Below are positions 43,087-51,519 of a stretch of DNA of 64,000 bases, piece by piece. Below the pieces are notes generated by a model that saw nothing but the letters and a program-made list of their open reading frames with translations, was not told the origin of the DNA and ran no database searches. The position numbers and the translations under genes are program-made. Origin of the DNA: Mycolicibacterium sp. 018/SC-01/001 (GTDB lineage: Bacteria; Actinomycetota; Actinomycetes; Mycobacteriales; Mycobacteriaceae); contig NZ_VKAA01000011.1 in the NCBI RefSeq assembly GCF_007096635.1, forward strand, positions 122,333 to 186,332, given 5' to 3'. Each line of letters starts with the position of its first letter. Position 1 is the first letter of the stretch.

Positions 43087-43142
43087 GGTTGTGCGTGTCC
43101 TTCTTCTATCTCGTGGGCGTCCTCATGGCCGAGGAGCCCGGC

Positions 43143-43976
<834 letters not shown>

Positions 43977-44024
43977 TCAGTCCTCTCTCAGATGTATTGC
44001 GTCGGGGTGGGGTGACCGCGCAGG

Positions 44025-44483
44025 TCAGCCGAACACCAACGTCACGAGCTTGGCCAGGCCCAGGTCCACTCCGCCGATCAGCGCCACCATGAAGACCAGG
44101 AACACCAGCACCACGGTGGTGTAGCTGACCATCTGCTTGCGGTTCGGCCAGATGACCTTGCGCAGCTCGGCGACGACTTCTTTCAGGTAGTTGAAGACGA
44201 AGAGGATCGGATTGCGCGAGGGCCCGTCCTTGGGCTTGCGCGCCGTCTTCTTCTTCGCCTTCGGACCCTTGCCGTTGTCCTTACCGCCCGAGGCATCGGT
44301 CTCGGGCGCGTCGTCGGCCTCATCGGCCGCGGTGTCGTCGAGATCGGCTGCCCGGCGGGACCGCTTGCCGGTGGGTCGCAGCGGACGCGTCACGACCGCG
44401 GTCTGCGCTCGTGCGTCACCGCCGTCGGTCTCCGCGCCGCTGTCGGTGCCTGCCGAGCTGGCACCGTCGCGCTCGTCGCTCAC
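44025..44483 (-). CDS. secE: Preprotein translocase subunit SecE
   Basis: The 152-residue product has a long charged N-terminal part (about residues 1-95, with Ser/Asp/Lys-rich segments) and a single C-terminal transmembrane helix after the conserved [20 protein letters not shown]. This matches the extended SecE of mycobacteria. It starts at GTG with AGGGAG upstream. It lies between tRNA-Trp and nusG. Confidence 0.96.
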   Translation of the reverse strand: MSDERDGASSAGTDSGAETDGGDARAQTAVVTRPLRPTGKRSRRAADLDDTAADEADDAPETDASGGKDNGKGPKAKKKTARKPKDGPSRNPILFVFNYLKEVVAELRKVIWPNRKQMVSYTTVVLVFLVFMVALIGGVDLGLAKLVTLVFG

Positions 44484-44583
44484 CGCGTGCTCCCTCGTGA
44501 TCGGTCGTCATGGTCCCGGTTCGTGGGCCCTGCCGTCCAGTATCCAGACCCGGCCGGCCCCACGTATCGAGTATTCAGTTGAG

Positions 44584-44656
<73 letters not shown>

Positions 44657-44779
44657 AGGGTTACCTGCAGGGCTCACACAATTCGCGCGCTCCCCGTGCG
44701 GTGACACAAGCCCCGACGGACAGCGCGCTCAACTGGGAAAACCCAAGTGCCGAGTGTAGCGCGCCGCGGGTCGGAGTTA

Positions 44780-45322
44780 CTAATCCGTCGCCGGCTCGGT
44801 GTCGTCGACCTTGTCATGCACGACAGGCTTGCGGACCACCTGGCCCGTCTCCGGATCCCAGCCCGCCGAGATGGAGTTGTCGCCTTCGTGGCCCATCAGC
44901 GTGGTGAACGCTTCCATGACGACCGTGCCGTCGTCCTCGGTCAGCACGTTGCGCGTGGTGACGATGTCGGCGCCGAAGCGCTCGTCGACGGACTCGATGT
45001 ACATCGTCGCGGTGAGCTTGTCCCCCTCGCCGATGGGTCGGTGGAACAGGAACTTCTGGTCGACCTGCACGATCTGCATGGTCTCGAAGCCCACGTCGAC
45101 GTTCTGGAAGAAGTGCCGCTGGGTCATCACCGCGAGGATCGACATGAAGGTCGGGCCCGCGACCAGACCCTTGTGGCCGAGTTCGGCCGCGGCGTCCACG
45201 TCGTGGCTGGCCGGGTCGAAGGACTTGACGGCGCCGGCGTACTGGCGGATCTGTTCACGTCCCACGACGAAGGGTTCCGGGTACTGCCAGACCATGCCGC
45301 GGATGTCGGTTTTGAGAGCCAT
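44780..45322 (-). CDS. hadC: (3R)-hydroxyacyl-ACP dehydratase subunit HadC
   Basis: The 180-residue hot-dog-fold subunit lacks the hydratase catalytic motif and pairs with HadB for the dehydration step of the FAS-II cycle. Conserved segments are VVGREQIRQYAGAVKSFDPASHD and LVAGPTFMSILAVM. The C-terminal tail of about 25 residues is typical of HadC. It is last in rpmG-hadA-hadB-hadC, 15 bases after hadB. Confidence 0.94.
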   Translation of the reverse strand: MALKTDIRGMVWQYPEPFVVGREQIRQYAGAVKSFDPASHDVDAAAELGHKGLVAGPTFMSILAVMTQRHFFQNVDVGFETMQIVQVDQKFLFHRPIGEGDKLTATMYIESVDERFGADIVTTRNVLTEDDGTVVMEAFTTLMGHEGDNSISAGWDPETGQVVRKPVVHDKVDDTEPATD

Positions 45323-45337
45323 AGGTGAGAGACCTGC

Positions 45338-45766
45338 CTACGCCAGCTTGGCCACGGCCACGGCGCGGCCGAAGATCTTCTTGCCGCCCGCGGTGGCGGT
45401 GAGCGCAATCGTGACCGACTTCGACTCCGGCTCAACGGATTTCACGCGCCCGTTGAACACGATCTCGGCGCCCTTGCCGTCGTTGGGGACGGGGACGACG
45501 GCGGTGAAGCGCACGTTGTATTCGGTGACCGCGGCCGGGTCGCCCACCCATGAGGTGACGTACCCGCCGCCGAGACCCATGGTCAGCATGCCGTGGGCGA
45601 TCGCGGTGTCGAGCCCGACCTGCTTGGCGATGTCGTCGTCCCAGTGGATGGGGTTGAGGTCGCCGGACACGCCGGCGTAGTTGACCAGGTCGGCCCGCGT
45701 CAGCGGGATGGTCTTCTCGGGCAGCTGATCGCCGACCTTGACCGAACTGAATTCACGCAGTGCCAT
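45338..45766 (-). CDS. hadB: (3R)-hydroxyacyl-ACP dehydratase catalytic subunit HadB
   Basis: The 142-residue product starts at ATG 45766 with MALREFSSVKVG and contains the hydratase-2 motif YAGVSGDLNPIHWDD, with catalytic Asp36 and His41. It forms HadAB and HadBC heterodimers in mycolate elongation. Its start overlaps the last 14 bases of hadA, so translation is coupled. The frame is open upstream but inside hadA, so the family length and start were preferred. Confidence 0.95.
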   Translation of the reverse strand: MALREFSSVKVGDQLPEKTIPLTRADLVNYAGVSGDLNPIHWDDDIAKQVGLDTAIAHGMLTMGLGGGYVTSWVGDPAAVTEYNVRFTAVVPVPNDGKGAEIVFNGRVKSVEPESKSVTIALTATAGGKKIFGRAVAVAKLA

Positions 45767-46232
45767 CTGAAAAGCCACTCTCTCCGTCTTCTTCGCTCCG
45801 CCCCGCCAGGGTGGTGTAGGACTCCTGGACGACGTCGCCGTTGTCGTTGCTGACCACGTTCTTGGTGACGATGATGTCGGTGCCGTGCGCCGTGCGGACC
45901 GAATCGATCCACACATCGATGTACAGCGTGTCCCCGGCCAGGATCGGGCGAACGAACTTCAGGGACTGGTCCACCTGGACGATCTGGGCGTCGGTGATCG
46001 CGATGCCGGCGGTCTCGAACATCGCGCGCTGCGCCTGGTACCCGAAGACCGAGATGAACGTCAGCGGTGAGAGCAGCGCGTCGTAGCCGAGTTCGGCCGC
46101 GGCGCTTTCGCCGAAGAACGCGGCGTCGTCGTTCTTGACGGCGGTCGCGTACTCGCGGATCTTCTCACGGCCGACGACGTAGTGGTCGGGATGGCGATAG
46201 TGCAGCCCGACGTGATCGTCCAGAAAAGACAC
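45753..46232 (-). CDS. hadA: (3R)-hydroxyacyl-ACP dehydratase subunit HadA
   Basis: The 159-residue hot-dog subunit provides the acyl-binding partner to HadB. It has YVVGREKIREYATAVKNDDAAFF and LLSPLTFISVFGYQAQ. HadA is the target of thiocarlide and isoxyl. It starts at GTG 15 bases after the rpmG stop, with no convincing ribosome site. The order rpmG-hadA-hadB-hadC is conserved in mycobacteria. Confidence 0.95.
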   Translation of the reverse strand: MSFLDDHVGLHYRHPDHYVVGREKIREYATAVKNDDAAFFGESAAAELGYDALLSPLTFISVFGYQAQRAMFETAGIAITDAQIVQVDQSLKFVRPILAGDTLYIDVWIDSVRTAHGTDIIVTKNVVSNDNGDVVQESYTTLAGRSEEDGESGFSDGTA

Positions 46233-46247
46233 GGCAGATGGACGCGC

Positions 46248-46415
46248 CTAGCGCGATTCCTTGTGGGCCTGATGCTTGCCGCAGTTCGGGCAGAACTTCT
46301 TGATCTCGAGCCGGTCGGGATCGTTGCGGCGGTTCTTCTTGGTGATGTAGTTGCGGTGCTTGCACACCTCGCAGGCCAAGGTGATCTTGGGCCGTACATC
46401 GGTACTGGAGGCCAC
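46248..46415 (-). CDS. rpmG: 50S ribosomal protein L33 (type with zinc cysteines)
   Basis: A 55-residue product from a GTG at 46415, [20 protein letters not shown] then [20 protein letters not shown] and [15 protein letters not shown]. The two CxxC pairs (CEVC and CPNC) identify the zinc-binding form of L33. It is too short for a 60-codon cutoff. It is the first gene of the rpmG-hadABC operon and lies 40 bases from tRNA-Met. Confidence 0.96.
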   Translation of the reverse strand: MASSTDVRPKITLACEVCKHRNYITKKNRRNDPDRLEIKKFCPNCGKHQAHKESR

Positions 46416-46454
46416 GGCAGTCGTCTCTTTCTTCTACGTCTCGTCAGTGTCTTG

Positions 46455-46528
46455 TAGCGGTGGGGGGACTCGATCCCCCGACCTCACGATTATGAGTCGT
46501 GCGCTCTAACCAGCTGAGCTACACCGCC
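46455..46528 (-). tRNA. metT: tRNA-Met (CAT), elongator
   Basis: 74 bases: acceptor GGCGGUG with CACCGCU, D-arm UAGCUCAGCUGGUUAGAGC, anticodon loop CUCAUAA with anticodon CAU, T-arm GGGGGAUCGAGUCCCCC, discriminator A. The G1-U72 first pair is a wobble but the initiator features (A1-C72 type mismatch, three G-C pairs) are absent, so it is an elongator, not initiator, tRNA. Confidence 0.93.
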
Positions 46529-46556
46529 CCGGACGGACCTGCACAGCGGTCCACCG

Positions 46557-46629
46557 AGCCCCCTAACGGAATCGAACCGTTGACCTTTTCCTTACCATGG
46601 AAACGCTCTGCCGACTGAGCTAAGGGGGC
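46557..46629 (-). tRNA. thrT: tRNA-Thr (GGT)
   Basis: 73 bases: acceptor GCCCCCU / AGGGGGC, D-arm UAGCUCAGUCGGCAGAGC, anticodon loop AUGGUAA with anticodon GGU, T-arm ACGGUUCGAUUCCGU, discriminator U. It lies 28 bases upstream of tRNA-Met in the same orientation. Confidence 0.95.
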
Positions 46630-46728
46630 CTGCAGCACGTCAGCGAGCGACGGGCCTCAAAGAGACTACATTCTCACCGATTGCGGCGCCAAACCGCTGG
46701 TGGTACGGGCCGATCGAAAGCCAGCGCC

Positions 46729-46744
46729 TACGCTGACCCGCATG
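46729..46744 (+). promoter_or_regulatory. Leaderless promoter of the MBL-fold gene
   Basis: TACGCT (46729-46734), seven bases and ATG (46742). No ribosome-binding sequence. Confidence 0.5.
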
Positions 46745-47458
46745 GCCGACGACGATCGTCTCTATTTCCGTCAGCTGCTGTCGGGCCGCGATTTCGCGGC
46801 CGGCGACATGATCGCCGAGCAGATGCGCAACTTCGCCTACCTGATCGGTGACCGCGAGACCGGCGACGCCGTGATCGTCGACCCGGCGTACGCCGCCCAC
46901 GATCTCGTCGACGTCCTCGAATCCGATGGCATGCGCCTGGCGGGAGTTCTGGTCACCCACCATCATCCCGATCACGTGGGCGGATCGATGATGGGCTTCG
47001 AGCTCAAGGGCTTGGCCGAGCTGCTGGAGCGCGACAGCGTGCCGGTGCACGTCAATGCGCACGAAGCTGACTGGGTCTCCCGCGTCACCGGGATCGCACT
47101 CAGCGAGCTGACGTCGCACCAGCACGGCGACATCGTCGACATCGGAGCCATCGCGATCGAGCTCCTGCACACCCCCGGCCACACGCCGGGCAGCCAGTGC
47201 TTCCTGCTCGACGGCCGGCTGGTCGCCGGGGACACACTGTTCCTCGAGGGCTGCGGCCGCACGGACTTCCCCGGCGGCGATGTCGACGCGATGTTCCGCA
47301 GCCTGCAGGCGCTGGCCGCGCTGCCGGGCGATCCGACCGTGTTCCCGGGGCACTGGTACTCGGCGGCGAAAAGCGCGCCGTTGGATTCGGTGCGCCGCAG
47401 CAACTACGTTTACCGCGCGAGCTCCCTTGACCAGTGGCGCACGCTGATGGGCGGCTGA
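46742..47458 (+). CDS. MBL-fold metallohydrolase (glyoxalase II-like)
   Basis: The 238-residue product has the metallo-beta-lactamase motif THHHPDHVGG, a later GHTPGSQCF histidine, the GDTLF aspartate and FPGHW. These are the binuclear zinc ligands of the glyoxalase II/thioesterase branch. The ATG at 46742 is preferred; an earlier in-frame start at 46700 would lie over the promoter. By position it corresponds to Rv0634c. The substrate is inferred, not shown. Confidence 0.9.
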   Translation: MADDDRLYFRQLLSGRDFAAGDMIAEQMRNFAYLIGDRETGDAVIVDPAYAAHDLVDVLESDGMRLAGVLVTHHHPDHVGGSMMGFELKGLAELLERDSVPVHVNAHEADWVSRVTGIALSELTSHQHGDIVDIGAIAIELLHTPGHTPGSQCFLLDGRLVAGDTLFLEGCGRTDFPGGDVDAMFRSLQALAALPGDPTVFPGHWYSAAKSAPLDSVRRSNYVYRASSLDQWRTLMGG

Positions 47459-47531
47459 CTGCACCGATCGCGCCGATTCCCCCTCCCGCGCTGCCGCGAT
47501 CTGGCAAACTTTCGCGCAGCGCATACTGCAC

Positions 47532-48563
47532 ATGACGTCGGGGGTCTTCGTGAAGAACATCGCGCTGTGTTTCGACAACTTCAATTCTGCCGGTAATGCT
47601 GCGGTCGTCGCCGGGATGTTGCGCCGGTCCGCGGGACAGCTGGTGTGGTCTTCGCGCGATGTCGGGCCGGCGCCGCCCGACGTCCGGCGGCCTGTCCGGC
47701 GAGAGGGTCCGCTCGATGCCGCGCGCCGGCTCATCGCCGCGGCCTACGACGTCCTCGCCGATTCGTGGGAGCCGGGGGACCGTGTCTTCGTCTTCGGGTC
47801 CTGCCGCGACGCCGCCTGTGCCCGCGCCCTGGCGCGGTTGGTCGGCACGGTGGGCGTCCTGCCTGCGGGCGACACGGACGGACCCCTGACCGAGTTGCGT
47901 GGCTATCTACTGGGGACCTACGGGATGTCCCGGACCGCGCGCGACCCGCAGGACTGGGAACGCCTCGCCCGGACGATCACCGAGCTGCGCGGATGCGACG
48001 AGGCGCAGCCGACGATCAGGTTCCTCGGCCTGTGGGAGACGCGCGGTGTCACCGGTGTTCCCCGGGCGGCCATCGCAGGTACGCCGCCCCGCGTGGAAAT
48101 CGCCCGGCACGCGTTGGCCATCGACGGACGCACCGCGGCGATACCGCTCGACGGCGACGCTGCGACACAGCAGGACGTCTGGTTCCGGGGCGGGCACGGT
48201 GACATCAGCCGCGCCCGGCACTCGTGCGCGGCGCTGTCGGACCTCGCATTGGACTGGGTGGTCGACGGCGCCGTGCGGGCAGGCGTCGAGCTCGCCGAGC
48301 CCGCCGGGCGGCAGGCGCTCAGCCCGGTCGACGCGCTGGCCGGCAGCGCCCATCCCGTGTCGCCGCGCCGCCTGCCCGTCGACGCCGCGGTCCACGCCAG
48401 CGTCGAGTGCTACCTGCGGGCCCACCCGTCGTACTGGCGGCGGCTACCCGCGCGGGTGGAGTGGGCCGACCCCGAGTGGCTGGCGCGCGGCGAGCGCCTG
48501 ATCCCCTCCCCCAAGATCACGCAGACGCCCGCCGCGCTGCCCACACTGGTCGATGCGTCCTGA
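47532..48563 (+). CDS. Divergent DUF2235-family protein with altered catalytic motif
   Basis: The 343-residue product follows the DUF2235 outline: KNIALCFDNFN in place of the usual CxDGTxN, EPGDRVFVFGSCRDAACARA in place of GDRxxxFGFSRGAYxAR, FLGLWETRG in place of the W-D-T segment and DVWFRGGHGDI followed by LSDLALDWVVDGA. The nucleophile serine is therefore Cys91 and the aspartate is Glu169, while the histidine at 222 remains. In type VI phospholipase effectors DUF2235 proteins are serine lipases, so the activity here is uncertain. The last 60 residues are Pro/Arg-rich. By position it corresponds to Rv0633c. No secretion signal is clear. Confidence 0.7.
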   Translation: MTSGVFVKNIALCFDNFNSAGNAAVVAGMLRRSAGQLVWSSRDVGPAPPDVRRPVRREGPLDAARRLIAAAYDVLADSWEPGDRVFVFGSCRDAACARALARLVGTVGVLPAGDTDGPLTELRGYLLGTYGMSRTARDPQDWERLARTITELRGCDEAQPTIRFLGLWETRGVTGVPRAAIAGTPPRVEIARHALAIDGRTAAIPLDGDAATQQDVWFRGGHGDISRARHSCAALSDLALDWVVDGAVRAGVELAEPAGRQALSPVDALAGSAHPVSPRRLPVDAAVHASVECYLRAHPSYWRRLPARVEWADPEWLARGERLIPSPKITQTPAALPTLVDAS

Positions 48564-48570
48564 CCGACCG

Positions 48571-48708
48571 TCACCGCCAGCCGGCGCCGATACCACACTC
48601 CCAGAGACCGAGCGCAGGGATTCCCCTGCCGCGCCGGGTTTTCCGGCCCTTGACCCGGCGCCTCGGCCGGTCGGTTTCGGGCTCCGCCGGCTTGCGGTCT
48701 CCGCGCAT
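48571..48708 (-). CDS. Small basic ORF, 45 codons, antisense to its neighbours
   Basis: A minus-strand ORF from ATG 48708 to TGA 48571 encodes MRGDRKPAEPETDRPRRRVK followed by GRKTRRGRGIPALGLWECGI and GAGWR. CAGGGAGG lies seven bases upstream of the ATG, an excellent ribosome site. Third positions are mostly G or C as in the neighbouring genes. It starts with an acidic/proline-rich stretch, has an RRR-KGRK-RRGR basic core, and ends in a Gly/Trp tail with a single cysteine. A hairpin (48729-48762) and a TAGCGT hexamer at 48774-48769 lie upstream and could form a promoter and leader. No family was recognised; it could be an RNA-binding or ribosome-associated small protein. The genes on both sides are on the plus strand. 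Confidence 0.5.
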   Translation of the reverse strand: MRGDRKPAEPETDRPRRRVKGRKTRRGRGIPALGLWECGIGAGWR

Positions 48709-48728
48709 GGTCGTCCTCCCTGAGTTGT

Positions 48729-48762
48729 CGAGCGCGGCGACCCCTCGTCACCGCCGCGCTCG
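48729..48762. other. 11-bp hairpin between the DUF2235 gene and echA
   Basis: CGAGCGCGGCG-N12-CGCCGCGCTCG. On the plus strand TTTATG follows, so it may terminate transcription from 47532. On the minus strand it would be the 5' leader of the 48571-48708 ORF. Remaining bases to 48922 hold a TAGGTT hexamer (48879-48884), a possible echA promoter. Confidence 0.5.
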
Positions 48763-48922
48763 TTTATGACGCTAGGCAGCCATACCGGCCCCGTCGTGCG
48801 TAGTCGAGTACTTAAAAGCGCAACAGCCCGCGCCGTCGCCAGTGAGTAGTCGCCCGCTTCGCTCCTGCCCGCCGCTGTTAGGTTCGATGCGCCCCGTCAC
48901 CTCGCCCCCAGGGAGGCCCCCG

Positions 48923-49630
48923 ATGACCGTGTCCTACGAGCTCGCCGATTCCGTGGCCACGATCACGCTCGACGACGGCAAGGTCAACGTCCTCGGCCCG
49001 GACATGCAGGCGGCGATCAACGAGGCGCTCGACCGCGCCGAGGCCGACGCGACGTCCGGCAGCGTGAAGGCGGTCGTGCTGGCGGGGAACTCGCGGGTGT
49101 TCTCCGGTGGATTCGATCTCGCGGTGTTCCAGTCCGGTGATCCCGCGGCGGCGCTGGGCATGCTGTCCGGCGGCTTCGAACTGTCGCTGCGCACGCTGAC
49201 GTTCCCGGTCCCGGTCGTCATCGCCGCGACCGGCCCCGCGATCGCGATGGGATCGTTCCTGCTGTTGTCGGCCGATCACCGCGTGGGCGCGCCCAAGTCG
49301 CGTTGCCAGGCCATCGAGGTCGCCATCGGCATGACCATCCCGATCTCGGCGATCGAGATCATGCGGATGCGGCTGACGCCCGCGGCCTTCCAGCGTGGCA
49401 CGGCGCTCGCCGCGACGTTCGTCGGCGACGAGGCCATCGCAGCCGGGTGGCTCGACGAGATCGTGGAGGCCAATCAGGTCCTCCCCCGCGCGCAGCAGGT
49501 GGCCCAGGAAGCGGCGAGCACGCTGCACGCCGGCGCCCATCTGGCCACCAAGCTCAAGGCCCGCAAGCCGGCGCTGGACGCGATCCAAGCCGGAATCGAC
49601 GGTCTGGCCGACGAGTTCAAGCTCGGCTGA
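48923..49630 (+). CDS. echA3: Enoyl-CoA hydratase/isomerase family protein (EchA3-like)
   Basis: The 235-residue crotonase starts MTVSYELADSVATITLDD at ATG 48923, with AGGGAGG six bases upstream. It has SRVFSGGFDLAVF for the oxyanion hole and GSFLLLSADHRVGA. It is shorter than canonical enoyl-CoA hydratases and matches the size and position of Rv0632c. The catalytic glutamate pair is not evident, so the reaction is uncertain. Confidence 0.88.
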   Translation: MTVSYELADSVATITLDDGKVNVLGPDMQAAINEALDRAEADATSGSVKAVVLAGNSRVFSGGFDLAVFQSGDPAAALGMLSGGFELSLRTLTFPVPVVIAATGPAIAMGSFLLLSADHRVGAPKSRCQAIEVAIGMTIPISAIEIMRMRLTPAAFQRGTALAATFVGDEAIAAGWLDEIVEANQVLPRAQQVAQEAASTLHAGAHLATKLKARKPALDAIQAGIDGLADEFKLG

Positions 49631-49648
49631 GACCATGGTCGACGGGCG

Positions 49649-50644
49649 ATGACCCATGTGCGCGGCCGGATCTGGCGCCACGGTGAACCTCAGGACGACT
49701 TCGATTTCTCGGCGATCTCGGACTGCCTGCAGGGCGACGACACGCTCGTGTGGTGCGACATCTACGATCCCGACCACGCGATCCTCAAGGAACTCGCCGG
49801 CGAGCTGAACCTGAACTCGTGGGCCGTCGAGGACGCGCTCGCCGAATCCGAACGCACCAAGGCGGTCGTGTACCGCACCCACACCTTCTTCACGGTCTAC
49901 TCGGTGACCATGACGGAGCCGTCGACGCAGGACGGCCCCGTAGCGTCGCTGCTGGAGGTGCATCGCATCTCGGGCTTCGTGCTGCCGCGCGGGCTGATCA
50001 CCGTACGACTGTCTCCGCACATCGACATCGACGAGGTGTCGCGCCGTTTCGACGAACTCGGTGGGCAGGAATACGGCGTCGGCTCACTGGTGCACGGCTT
50101 GCTCGATGTCGTGGTGGACGGCCACTTCGCCGCGGTGCAGGCGCTCGACGACGCGATCGAGGGTCTCGAGGACGATCTGTTCGCCGATGCGACACCACCG
50201 AAGGGACTGCAGCGCAAGACCTTTCAACTCCGCAAGGACCTGGTCGCCCTGCGCCGCGTGGTGCTACCGATGCGCGAGGTGGTCTCGGCCATCCAGCACC
50301 GCCGCCTCGACGCGAAGACCGCGCCCGAACTCGACGCGGTGTATGCCGATCTCTACGACCACGTGCTGCGGGCCTCGGAGTGGACGGAGTCGTTGCGCGA
50401 CATGGTGACCACCGTCTTCGAGACCAACCTCTCGCTGCAGGACGCACGCCTGAATGTGGTGATGAAGAAGCTGACCGGCTGGGCGGCGATCATCGCGGTG
50501 CCGACGGCCATCACCGGTTACTACGGCCAGAATGTCGATTATCCCGGCATCCAGACCGTGGCCGGCTTCATCACCAGTTCGGCGCTCATCGTGGTGATGG
50601 TCGTGATCCTCTACATCGCGTTCAAGCGCCGGGACTGGTTGTAG
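49649..50644 (+). CDS. corA: CorA-family magnesium/cobalt transporter-like protein
   Basis: The 331-residue product has a large N-terminal cytoplasmic domain (LARGE helices after residue 150), and two C-terminal transmembrane helices in the order MKKLTGWAAIIAVPTAITGYY and VAGFITSSALIVVMVVILYI. The loop after the first helix reads YYGQNVDYPG: the CorA selectivity motif GMN is GQN here, a substitution common in actinobacterial paralogues. It is expected to conduct divalent cations, probably magnesium. It begins 18 bases after echA3. Confidence 0.85.
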   Translation: MTHVRGRIWRHGEPQDDFDFSAISDCLQGDDTLVWCDIYDPDHAILKELAGELNLNSWAVEDALAESERTKAVVYRTHTFFTVYSVTMTEPSTQDGPVASLLEVHRISGFVLPRGLITVRLSPHIDIDEVSRRFDELGGQEYGVGSLVHGLLDVVVDGHFAAVQALDDAIEGLEDDLFADATPPKGLQRKTFQLRKDLVALRRVVLPMREVVSAIQHRRLDAKTAPELDAVYADLYDHVLRASEWTESLRDMVTTVFETNLSLQDARLNVVMKKLTGWAAIIAVPTAITGYYGQNVDYPGIQTVAGFITSSALIVVMVVILYIAFKRRDWL

Positions 50645-50731
50645 CGGAGAGGGTTCGGGAGGTGGGCTGAGCCCGCGGGCATTTGGCCAGATCCGCTGAG
50701 CCGAGCCGGCGGGTGTGCGAGCATTCCTCGC

Positions 50732-51415
50732 ATGGAGCCAACCGGGGATCCCGAAGCCCGTATCCGGGATCTCGAGCGACCGCTCGCGGGACAGGCCGAC
50801 ACCAGCGAGCTGGGTGATTCCACTGTGCCGGTGCCGCCGTACCCGCACAGCGCACCGCCGCCCGACCCCTACGGCTCGCCGTACTGGGCCCCGCCTCAGC
50901 AGGTCGTGCGCAAACGCCCGAATTCGGCGACCTGGGTGATCCCGTTGATCGCCGGAATCGTCGTCATCGCCGGAGTCATCGGCGTCGCGGTCTTCTTCGT
51001 TCTCGGGGACAGTTCCGTTGTCGGTCGGCCGAGCGTGTCCGGCGGCGGCGGGACGGTGGCCCAGCCGACGGTCCCCGTGATCCCGTCGATGCCCTCGATC
51101 CCGCCGATCCCCGGCACCGGCGGCGAGGATCAGGTGATCACCGTCGAGGCGGGCGGGTCGCTGTCGATCGGCGGTGTCGACCGCCGTCAGACGGTGATCT
51201 GCAACGAGGGCACGGTCAGCATCAGCGGGATGAACAACACGATCGAGGTGCAGGGGTCGTGCGCGGAGGTGTCGGTGTCGGGGATGGAGAACAAGCTGAC
51301 GGTCGAGTCCGCGGGCACGATCGGCGTGTCGGGTTTCGACAACACCGTGACGTACCGCTCCGGTGACCCGAAGACCTCGCAATCCGGCTCCGGCAACACC
51401 ATCGAACGCGGCTGA
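50732..51415 (+). CDS. Membrane-anchored DUF3060 protein
   Basis: The 227-residue product has a cytoplasmic N-terminal region (about residues 1-68, proline-rich with YPHSAPPPDPYGSPYWAPPQ), one transmembrane helix (WVIPLIAGIVVIAGVIGVAVFF, about 70-91), a Gly/Pro linker and a C-terminal DUF3060 domain with xGMNNTIEVQG, VSGMENKLTVES and VSGFDNTVTYRSGDPK strands. The domain closely parallels the lipoprotein at 7805, including the final GDPKxxxSGSGNTI. It would face the periplasm. It lies upstream of recC but is separated by a repeat, so the relationship may be positional only. Confidence 0.85.
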   Translation: MEPTGDPEARIRDLERPLAGQADTSELGDSTVPVPPYPHSAPPPDPYGSPYWAPPQQVVRKRPNSATWVIPLIAGIVVIAGVIGVAVFFVLGDSSVVGRPSVSGGGGTVAQPTVPVIPSMPSIPPIPGTGGEDQVITVEAGGSLSIGGVDRRQTVICNEGTVSISGMNNTIEVQGSCAEVSVSGMENKLTVESAGTIGVSGFDNTVTYRSGDPKTSQSGSGNTIERG

Positions 51416-51425
51416 CCCGTGTTCG

Positions 51426-51459
51426 GCGAGCGCGCGTGTCTGTACATCGACGCGCCGCC
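51426..51459. repeat. Interspersed repeat copy 1, upstream of recC
   Basis: GCGAGCGCGCG followed by tgt-c-tgtac and CGACGCGCCGCC. Thirty of 34 positions match the unit at 60677-60710. A weaker inverted copy of its first 10 bases (ACGAGCGCGCGCC) lies at 51491-51503 just ahead of recC. Confidence 0.6.
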
Positions 51460-51519
51460 GAGCATGGCATTTCGCGGGCGCTCACCGTCCACGAGCGCGC
51501 GCCCGTAGTGTGAACCCCG

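Noticed and set aside
50505..50570. GQN instead of GMN in the CorA-like protein as a sign of a defective transporter.
   Set aside because: GQN occurs in actinobacterial CorA paralogues as I recall; no other defect is visible.
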